This document shows, in pieces, positions 26,879-33,761 of a stretch of 33,761 nt of DNA. Position 1 is the stretch's first letter. Every line of letters begins with the position of its first letter. A model generated the notes under the pieces. The model was not told the origin of the DNA, did no database searches, and was given only the letters and a program-made list of their open reading frames with translations. Origin of the DNA: Chloroflexota bacterium (GTDB lineage: Bacteria; Chloroflexota; Dehalococcoidia; Lucifugimonadales; Lucifugimonadaceae); the NCBI GenBank assembly GCA_022562515.1, contig JADFPB010000005.1, positions 1 through 33,761 on the forward strand, written 5' to 3'. A program made the position numbers and the translations under genes.

Positions 26879-27640
26879 ATGACCGACTACGAGACGATCA
26901 CAGCATCCCGCACCGACGGCGTCGGCCTCATCACGCTGAACCGGCCAAAATCCCTCAACGCCCTCAGCTCCACCCTGTTCGGCGAGTTCTACGCAGAGTT
27001 CGAGTCGATGGATGCCGACCCCGACGTGCGAGCCATCGTCGTCACCGGCGCCGGCGATCGCGCCTTCTCCGCCGGGGCAGACATCAAGGAGATGAAGCGC
27101 CTGGCCGACGAAGGCAAAACGCCTCCCAGCGGCCGATTTACCGAAAACAGCTGGAACCTGGCCAACTCCCGCACTCCCACCATCGGCGCGCTCAACGGCC
27201 TCTGCTACGGCGGCGGCGCCCTGATGGCGTCGTCATTCGACATCCGCATAGGCTGCGAACGCACGAAATTCCGCTTCCTCGCCGTGACCTACGGCCGCCT
27301 CAACGCAACATGGACGCTGCCCAACGTCGTCGGAATGGCCATCGCCAAAGAGCTCATCTTCACCGGCCGCGTCGTCGAGCCCGAGGAAGCGCTCGAATAC
27401 AGGCTGCTGAATCGCCTGGTGGCCCCAGAGCAGGTCTTACCGTCGGCACTGGAAATCGCCACAGCCATCGCCGGCAACGACCCACGCATGGTGCAGGGCG
27501 CGAAACGGCTGCTTCACAAAGGCATCGGCGCCGGCTACAGAAGCCAGCTCGACAACGAACGCAACGCCGGAGCCAACGAACTCAAGGCAACATCCATCGA
27601 GGAGGGCTTCAAGGACTTCATAGAGCGAAAAGGCCTCTAG
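26879..27640 (+). CDS. enoyl-CoA hydratase/isomerase family protein
   Basis: GVGLITLNRPKSLNALSSTL; RAIVVTGAGDRAFSAGADIKEM; GGGALMASSFDIRIGCERTKF. Confidence 0.93.
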   Translation: MTDYETITASRTDGVGLITLNRPKSLNALSSTLFGEFYAEFESMDADPDVRAIVVTGAGDRAFSAGADIKEMKRLADEGKTPPSGRFTENSWNLANSRTPTIGALNGLCYGGGALMASSFDIRIGCERTKFRFLAVTYGRLNATWTLPNVVGMAIAKELIFTGRVVEPEEALEYRLLNRLVAPEQVLPSALEIATAIAGNDPRMVQGAKRLLHKGIGAGYRSQLDNERNAGANELKATSIEEGFKDFIERKGL

Positions 27641-27711
27641 GCTTGACCGAACACGGCCGAATGTACACTCTGCGCGAACGATCAGCCCCCGTCCACTTGA
27701 AAGGACAAACA

Positions 27712-28926
27712 ATGGCTCACTGGACCGATGGCTTCAAAGACAGCGACGGCGAAGGCCCGCTCGATGGCATCCGCGTGCTGGACCTGGGCCGCTACCAGGC
27801 CGGCCCCCGCTGCGGGCTGGTCTTCGCCAGGCTTGGCGCCGACGTCATCAAGATCGAGCCGCCCGGCCGCGGTGACGAGAGCCGCCCGAACTCGCCCCAC
27901 GTCAGGGGACAAAGCGCCTACTGGGTCCAGTACAACTCCGGCAAGCGCAGCCTCACCCTCAACCTCCGCACCGAAGAGGGCAAAGCGGTCCTGCGCGACC
28001 TGATCAAACAGGCCGACGTCCTGATCCAGAACTTCCGGCCCGGCACGATCGACAAGATGGGCTTCGGCTACGACGTTCTCAAATCGCTCAACAAGAAAAT
28101 CGTCATGGTCAACGTCTCGGCATATGGCCAGTACGGCCCGCTGAAAGACAGAGTCGGCTTCGATCAGGTCGGCCAGGCCATGAGCGGCCTGATGTCCCTC
28201 AACGGCGACGCCGACGGCGAGCCCGTTCTCGTCCCGTTCCCGCTGGTCGACCGCATCACCTCGCTCCACGCCACCATCGGCGCGCTCGCCGCAATCCGCG
28301 AGCGCGAGATCTCCGGTGAGGGGCAAGCTATCGAGGTCTGCCTCGCAGACTCCGCATACACCACGGTCGAGATACCGGTCTCCGCATATCTTGGTGACGG
28401 CCAGGTGCCGCGCCGTCTGGGCAACGAATACAACCTTGCCAACATGTACGAGACTGCCGACGGCCGCATCTATCTCGCCAGCTACGGTAGCAACAACATC
28501 TTCCCCCGGATTGCTCGCGCGCTGGGCCACGAGGAGTGGACCGAAGATCCCAGGTTCGCGGATCGCGCCGGCCGCTCGGAAAACAACGGCGTCGTCCAGG
28601 CAGTACTGGTCAACTGGTTCCTCGCGCGGCCAACTCAGGAAGCGGTCGACACGCTGAACGACGCCGGCGTGCCGTGCGCGCCCGTGAACGACATACCGCA
28701 CTCGGCGAGAGCCGAGCACCTCAGCGCGCGCGACGTGATGGTCGAGGTGCCGGACGCTCAAGCCGGCACGATGCACGTCACCGGCCGCGTAATCAAGTTC
28801 AACCGCTCCGGAATGCCCGTCGGCCACGCCCCCACAATCGGCGAGCACACGGACGAGATCCTCACCGGCCTGCTCGGCAAGTCGGAAGAAGAGATCGCAG
28901 CGCTTCGCGAAGCCGGCGTGGTCTAG
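27712..28926 (+). CDS. CaiB/BaiF family (class III) CoA-transferase
   Basis: LDGIRVLDLGRYQAGPRCGLVFARLGADVIKIEPPGRGDESR; GKRSLTLNLRTEEGKAVLRDLIKQADVLIQNFRPGTIDKMGFGYD. Confidence 0.95.
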   Translation: MAHWTDGFKDSDGEGPLDGIRVLDLGRYQAGPRCGLVFARLGADVIKIEPPGRGDESRPNSPHVRGQSAYWVQYNSGKRSLTLNLRTEEGKAVLRDLIKQADVLIQNFRPGTIDKMGFGYDVLKSLNKKIVMVNVSAYGQYGPLKDRVGFDQVGQAMSGLMSLNGDADGEPVLVPFPLVDRITSLHATIGALAAIREREISGEGQAIEVCLADSAYTTVEIPVSAYLGDGQVPRRLGNEYNLANMYETADGRIYLASYGSNNIFPRIARALGHEEWTEDPRFADRAGRSENNGVVQAVLVNWFLARPTQEAVDTLNDAGVPCAPVNDIPHSARAEHLSARDVMVEVPDAQAGTMHVTGRVIKFNRSGMPVGHAPTIGEHTDEILTGLLGKSEEEIAALREAGVV

Positions 28927-28985
28927 CCGGAGGGCAGGGGGCGGTGTTTATCCGCTGGAGGCTGACGGCCCCGATTACTCCGGAA

Positions 28986-29032
28986 TCTTCGACCTGCGCC
29001 CTTCGGCAGGCTCTGGAGAAGCCGGAATGACG
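28986..29032 (-). repeat. intergenic repeat, copy 2
   Basis: Reverse complement TTCTCCAGAGCCTGCCGAAGGGCGCAGGTCGAAG matches 8163-8207; in a convergent gap. Confidence 0.6.
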
Positions 29033-29192
29033 GAAGTGAGGGGGCGCGGCGCCCCTGTGAAATGTCTGTATGCAGAGGGCGTGGGGTGGGAAGGGCTCAG
29101 CAAGCGGAGCGCCTGCCAAACGACGACCGCGGCGTAGCGCGGGCTGGCCGGGTCTCAGACGCGCCCCAACCAGTGGTTCGTGTGATCCGGTG

Positions 29193-29666
29193 TTAGCCCA
29201 GCTTCGCGGCCGCCGCTTTCACCTCGTCGTAAGGTGGCTCGGTGGGGGGGCTGGGGGCTTCCCATACGTACTGGATGTCGCCCGACTTGTCGATGACGAA
29301 GACTGAGCGGGTTGCGGCGTCGTAGCCGTCCATGCCGGCGAAGTTGGACGTGACTACGTCGTATGCCCTGATCGCAGAGCGGTCGTAGTCGCTGAGGATC
29401 GGGAAGGGCAGTGAGTGCTTGGTTGCAAACTCTTTGTTTGCGAAGCGGGCGTCCACGGAAACGCCGATCACGTCTGCATTGGCGTCGCCGAGCTCGCTTA
29501 GCGAGTCCCTGAACGTGCACATCTCGGTGTCGCAGACGCCGGAGAAGACCGCCGGGAAGAATGCCAGGATGACGTTGCGGCCTTTGTGTTCGCTGAGCGT
29601 GTGGGCGTTGCCGTCCTGGTCGAGGAGTGAGAAGTCGGGCGCCGCCGTCCCTGTGCCAATGGCCAT
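29193..29666 (-). CDS. peroxiredoxin (AhpC/TSA family)
   Basis: APDFSLLDQDGNAHTLSEHKGRNVILAFFPAVFSGVCDTEMCTFRDSLSEL; AAGGAG SD upstream. Confidence 0.92.
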   Translation of the reverse strand: MAIGTGTAAPDFSLLDQDGNAHTLSEHKGRNVILAFFPAVFSGVCDTEMCTFRDSLSELGDANADVIGVSVDARFANKEFATKHSLPFPILSDYDRSAIRAYDVVTSNFAGMDGYDAATRSVFVIDKSGDIQYVWEAPSPPTEPPYDEVKAAAAKLG

Positions 29667-29741
29667 GGGTCGATCTCCTTATCGGTTATACGTGCAGATG
29701 AAGTTGGGAATCGCGATTATGGCACGCCGGGCGTTAGCGGG

Positions 29742-30707
29742 CTAATCCGGCGCCGACACCGCGATCTTGATCGAGTTATCGGCGTGGTCGGCATATACCT
29801 GGTACGCCTCGGGTATCTGGTCCCACGTCATGTTGTGGGTTTTCAGCAGGCCGGGGTCGATCCAGCCGCGTGCTTTGAGCGCGACGATCTCCCGAATCTC
29901 CTGCACCGGCTGGGACGTGGTCGCGATCACGGTTGGGATCAGCGTCACCTCTTTGGTCATCCAGTTGCGGTGGCTGATCGTCTGCCTGTCTTCCACCAGG
30001 CTGAAGCCGATGACCAGGCCCTTTTTATTGACCATGCGGATGGCTGTTTCGAGGCCGTCCGGGTTGCCGCTGGCGTCCACGACTACGTCCACGCCTCGGC
30101 CTTCGGTTATCTCTTCGAGCACCTCGAAGACGTCCTCGTTCGACGGGTTGATCGTGTGCGTTGCGCCCAGTTCGAGCGATTTCTGGCAGCGGTTGTCCAG
30201 CATGTCGAGCCCGATCACCTGCCTGGCGCCCTGCTTCTCCGCGATCATGGTGAAGGAGAGGCCGATGCCGCCCTGGCCGAGGACCGCGATGCGCTTGCCT
30301 GCGGCGTTGCCCCACTGTTTTGCGGAGTAGAGGACGGTGCCGGAGTGCTGGCACATTACCCACTCGTCAAGCGGGCCCCAGTCGGGGACGGGGATGATGC
30401 GGTCGGGCGTCTGGATCGTGTACTCGACCAGCCCGGCCACCTGGCGCGGGATGACGATGACGCGCTGGCCATTTTTGATCGCGTCGTTACGGCTCTCTAC
30501 GACTGTGCCGGCGACTTCGTGGTTGGGCGCGCCCGGGTGCAGCGGGTAGTCTTCCTCGGGCAGTTCGGGACCCCATTCCAGGATGATGTCGCTGCCGCAG
30601 ACCGAAGAGGTCTCTATCTTTATCTTTACCTCGCCGTCTTCCGGCGACGGTTCAGGTATGTCGATTTGCTGGAACGTTTTCGGCGCGGTGAGCTGCCATG
30701 CTTTCAT
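29742..30707 (-). CDS. zinc-type alcohol dehydrogenase-like protein (MDR), copy 1
   Basis: ETSSVCGSDIILEWG; GAPNHEVAGTVVES; RIAVLGQGGIGLSFTMIAEKQGARQVIGLDMLDNRCQKSLELGATHTINP. Confidence 0.9.
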   Translation of the reverse strand: MKAWQLTAPKTFQQIDIPEPSPEDGEVKIKIETSSVCGSDIILEWGPELPEEDYPLHPGAPNHEVAGTVVESRNDAIKNGQRVIVIPRQVAGLVEYTIQTPDRIIPVPDWGPLDEWVMCQHSGTVLYSAKQWGNAAGKRIAVLGQGGIGLSFTMIAEKQGARQVIGLDMLDNRCQKSLELGATHTINPSNEDVFEVLEEITEGRGVDVVVDASGNPDGLETAIRMVNKKGLVIGFSLVEDRQTISHRNWMTKEVTLIPTVIATTSQPVQEIREIVALKARGWIDPGLLKTHNMTWDQIPEAYQVYADHADNSIKIAVSAPD

Positions 30708-30722
30708 TGGCCAGGAACTCCG

Positions 30723-31697
30723 TCAGGCTACCGACATGGCGACTTTGATCACGCCGTCGGTGTGATCGGTGTACATGTCATAGGCCCTCTGTGCGTCATC
30801 GAACCCCAGGTTGTGTGATTTGAGCAGGCCGGGATCCATCCAGCCGCGCTCTTTCAGGGCCACCATCTCCCTGATCTCGTCAGTGGGCCGGTCCGTCCCG
30901 GCGATCTGGGTGGGGATGATGGTCACGGCTTTGCGCATCCAGTCGGCGTGGGTGAATGAGGAGCGTTTGCCCTCGGAGCCGGTGAGGCTGAAGCTTATGA
31001 ACGTACCGTGTCGTTTGATGATCTGGATGCAGGTCTCGAATCCCGCCGGATCGCCGGTGGCGTCGACAACCACGTCGATGCCCTCTCCGCCGGTGACCTC
31101 TTCAAGCGCTTCGACCAGGTTGTCCTTGTCCGGGTTGACCGTGTCCGTGGCGCCCAGTTCGCGGGCCTTGTCGAGTCGGTAGTCGAGAAGGTCGATGCCG
31201 ACCACCTGCTGAGCGCCCTGTTTCTCCGCGATCATTGTGAACGAGAGGCCGATGCCGCCCTGGCCGAGGACGGCGATGCGCTTGCCGGCAGGGTTGCCCC
31301 AGCGCTTGGCGGAGAACAGGACTGTGCCGGAGTGCTGGCACATCATCCACTCGTCTATGGGGCCCCATTCCGGGACCGGAATAATTCGGTCCGGGCTCTG
31401 CACGATGTATTCGGTCAGGCCGCCAAGCCCGGGGGTTGGCAGGACTATGGCGCGCTGGCCCTCTTTGATCTCATCGGTCCGGCTCAGGACTACGGTACCG
31501 GCAATCTCATGGCACGGCGCGCCGGGAGGGCGGGGATACTCTTCCTCCGGCATATGGGCGGCGAACTGGCCGTGTATGTCGGAGCCACAGGGCGAAACGC
31601 TTTCGATTCTTATCTTCGCCTGGCCATCCTCTGGCTCTGGCTCTTCGGTATCGATGAAATCGAATGTTCGGCGGGCAACCAGCCGTGCGGCTTTCAT
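30723..31697 (-). CDS. zinc-type alcohol dehydrogenase-like protein (MDR), copy 2
   Basis: ESVSPCGSDIHGQF; GAPCHEIAGTVVLS; RIAVLGQGGIGLSFTMIAEKQGAQQVVGIDLLDYRLDKARELGATDTVNP. Confidence 0.9.
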   Translation of the reverse strand: MKAARLVARRTFDFIDTEEPEPEDGQAKIRIESVSPCGSDIHGQFAAHMPEEEYPRPPGAPCHEIAGTVVLSRTDEIKEGQRAIVLPTPGLGGLTEYIVQSPDRIIPVPEWGPIDEWMMCQHSGTVLFSAKRWGNPAGKRIAVLGQGGIGLSFTMIAEKQGAQQVVGIDLLDYRLDKARELGATDTVNPDKDNLVEALEEVTGGEGIDVVVDATGDPAGFETCIQIIKRHGTFISFSLTGSEGKRSSFTHADWMRKAVTIIPTQIAGTDRPTDEIREMVALKERGWMDPGLLKSHNLGFDDAQRAYDMYTDHTDGVIKVAMSVA

Positions 31698-31870
31698 ACG
31701 GGCACATCACCTCAGTACTGGGCGTCGGAATCGCACAGCGCACAACTCTACTCTTACCCGACCGCCTCTAAAAGCCCCTGCTCGGGTGACATGGGCCGTA
31801 TACTCCCGCCGCGAGTCGGAGAGCAATGAAACCGCGCAAGAAAGAAGCAGCAGATCGTGAAGATCACCCA

Positions 31871-33082
31871 ATGAAAATCACGAAGATAGAAACCATCAGG
31901 GTCAAAGAGCAGCCGCAGATCATCTGGGTGCAGATCCATACCGATGAGGGAATCGTGGGGCTGGGCGAGACTTACTATGCGCCGACCGTCGTCGAGTCGG
32001 CGGTCCACGACTGGTTCGGTCCGCTGCTGATCGGACGCGACCCGGCGGCGATTGAGCGGCACTGGGAGGCGATGTTCCGGCTGTCCGATCATGCCGGATA
32101 CGGTGGCGCGGAGATGCGTGCCATCTCAGCGCTGGACATGGCGCTCTGGGACATCAAGGGCCAGGTCGCGGGTCTGCCGATCTACGAGCTGCTTGGCGGC
32201 GCTGTCCGCTCGAAGATCCGGGTCTACGCCACGGGATTTCCGTACGAGGGCGCGGGTGAGTTGGCGAAGCAGCACCTGGACAAGGGCATCACGGCGATGA
32301 AAGGCGGCCCGACGATCGCACTCGCGCAGGCATCGGATGGCCAGTTTTTATCGCCTAAAGAACTCGACATGGCGCTGAAGCCGATTCGGGAGATCAGGGA
32401 CGCGGTGGGCATGGAGATGCAGATCGCGAACGACGGCCACGGCAAGTGGACGCTGCCGGTGGCAATCCGAATCGCGCAGGCGATGGAGCCCTACGACATG
32501 ATGTGGCAGGAAGACCTGATGCCATTGCTGAATCCCGATGCGCTGGCCCGGCTGCAGGCGGCGACGAAGACCCCGGTGTGCATATCCGAGCGGCTGCTGA
32601 CGCGCTGGCAGTTGCGCCTGTTCATAGAGAACGGCTCGGCGCGCATCGTCATGCCGGACCTGATCTGGACGGGCGGCATATCGGAGACGCACAAGATCGC
32701 CATTCTCGCCTCCGCGCACCAGGTGCCGTTTGCGCCGCACGACGCCACGGGACCGGTGAATATATTCGCCTGCGCCCAGATCTGCATGTCGTCGCCGAAC
32801 GCGATGATGCAGGAGCACGTCAGGCCGTTTTTTGAGGGCTGGTACAACGATTTCGTCGACCCGAACCTGCCGATCGTCGACGGTTTCCTGCACGCCCCGC
32901 AAAATCCGGGCATCGGGACACGCCTGAAGGCAGGCGTGCGCGATCGGCCGGACGCCACCGTGCGTGTCAGCGACGAGCCGGGGCTGAGCGTCGTGGACCA
33001 CTATGGCCCGTATGGGGCGAGAACGGCCGAGACGCAGAAGGTGGTTGACGAGATGGAGATCGAGCGGGGGCCGCAGAGGTAG
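31871..33082 (+). CDS. mandelate racemase/muconate lactonizing enzyme family protein, copy 1
   Basis: MKITKIETIRVKEQPQIIWVQIHTDEGIVGLGETYY; AISALDMALWDIKGQVAGLPIYELLGGAVRSKIRVY; NDGHGKW, EDLMP, SERL, APHDATGP. Confidence 0.93.
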   Translation: MKITKIETIRVKEQPQIIWVQIHTDEGIVGLGETYYAPTVVESAVHDWFGPLLIGRDPAAIERHWEAMFRLSDHAGYGGAEMRAISALDMALWDIKGQVAGLPIYELLGGAVRSKIRVYATGFPYEGAGELAKQHLDKGITAMKGGPTIALAQASDGQFLSPKELDMALKPIREIRDAVGMEMQIANDGHGKWTLPVAIRIAQAMEPYDMMWQEDLMPLLNPDALARLQAATKTPVCISERLLTRWQLRLFIENGSARIVMPDLIWTGGISETHKIAILASAHQVPFAPHDATGPVNIFACAQICMSSPNAMMQEHVRPFFEGWYNDFVDPNLPIVDGFLHAPQNPGIGTRLKAGVRDRPDATVRVSDEPGLSVVDHYGPYGARTAETQKVVDEMEIERGPQR

Positions 33083-33088
33083 GCCGCG

Positions 33089-33761
33089 TTGAAGATTTCT
33101 CAGATTGAAACAATCAGGGTTGGGGAGTTTCCTGACCTGATTTTCGTGCTGGTTCATACCGATGGCGGGGTGATCGGCCTTGGCGAAACCTGGTATGCGG
33201 CCAGCACGGTTGAGACCGCGATTCACGACCACTTTGGGCCGCTGATCATCGGGAAAGACCCATCGGAAATAGAAGGCCACTGGCAGACCCTCTTTAAGCT
33301 TTCAGACCACGCCGGTTTTGGTGGCGCTGAAACGCGGGCGATCTCGGCGCTGGACATGGCGCTCTGGGACATCAAAGGCAAGGTCGCAAAGCTGCCGGTT
33401 TACGAGCTGCTTGGCGGGGCCGTTCGCACGAAGATTCGGGTCTACAACACCTGCGGCGTTTATGGCGAGATCGACGATGGCTGGGCGATCTACCGCGACG
33501 CAGGCGAGGTGGCGAAGTCGCTGCTCGGCGAGGGCATCAACGGGATGAAGCACTCGCCGACCGATTACATCGCCCGCGACACCGACGGCCAGTTCGTTCA
33601 CCCCGAGGATCTCGAGTGGTCGCTCGGGCCGATTCGGAGCATCCGGGACGCGGTCGGCAACGAGATGTCTGTCGCTACGGACGCCCATGCCAAGTGGAAT
33701 TTGCCGTCTGCGATTCGCATCGCGCAGGCGTTCGAGCCGTACGACCCGATGTGGCACGAGG
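33089..33761 (+). CDS. mandelate racemase/muconate lactonizing enzyme family protein, copy 2 (3' truncated by window)
   Basis: TTG start 7 nt after the copy-1 stop; LKISQIETIRVGEFPDLIFVLVHTDGGVIGLGETWYAASTVETAIHDHFGPLIIGKDP; open to window end, so absent from the ORF track. Confidence 0.88.
   Translation, partial: MKISQIETIRVGEFPDLIFVLVHTDGGVIGLGETWYAASTVETAIHDHFGPLIIGKDPSEIEGHWQTLFKLSDHAGFGGAETRAISALDMALWDIKGKVAKLPVYELLGGAVRTKIRVYNTCGVYGEIDDGWAIYRDAGEVAKSLLGEGINGMKHSPTDYIARDTDGQFVHPEDLEWSLGPIRSIRDAVGNEMSVATDAHAKWNLPSAIRIAQAFEPYDPMWHE

Noticed and set aside
27644-27668. TTGACC...TACACT promoter before the CaiB gene
   Set aside because: Spacer only ~15 nt; too weak to report as a feature.
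27310-27711. N-terminal extension of the CaiB ORF
   Set aside because: Out-of-frame overlap with the enoyl-CoA hydratase gene and Arg-rich composition; real start is ATG 27712.
27682-28848. 388-aa minus-strand ORF
   Set aside because: Antisense shadow of the clearly assigned CaiB/BaiF gene.
1-33761. CRISPR arrays, transposases, integrases, toxin-antitoxin or phage genes
   Set aside because: Looked for regular direct repeats and hallmark motifs on both strands; none found.

Overview
GC-rich bacterial chromosomal window. Gene content (CaiB/BaiF CoA-transferase, enoyl-CoA hydratase, tandem enolase-superfamily genes, type II molybdoenzyme) resembles Chloroflexota/SAR202-like genomes, but that taxonomy is inference. 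About 25 convincing CDSs: DUF3179-like 3' end, ispE-rsmA, galU, a copper-type secreted module (permuted cupredoxin in a YtkA-like protein plus a CopC-CopD-cytochrome c fusion), lepA, a complex-iron-sulfur molybdoenzyme operon, two TlpA-like redoxins, a CocE-type hydrolase, a phosphoribosyltransferase, two tandem AAC(3)-like genes, a lipoprotein with three DUF6174-like repeats, acyl-CoA genes, a peroxiredoxin, two tandem Zn-type dehydrogenases and two tandem mandelate racemase-family genes (second truncated by the window end). The best non-coding feature is a ~270-nt large-type SRP RNA with an Alu domain on the minus strand at ~2739-3008, whose 3' end overlaps the annotated rsmA N-terminus. Other non-coding signals: a perfect CRP/FNR-like palindrome upstream of the molybdoenzyme operon, a strong hairpin terminator after the first TlpA gene, repeat copies confined to convergent intergenic gaps, and an AT-rich island carrying a promoter/operator-like site in front of a 72-aa orphan ORF. 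No CRISPR array, transposase, tRNA or rRNA was recognised.
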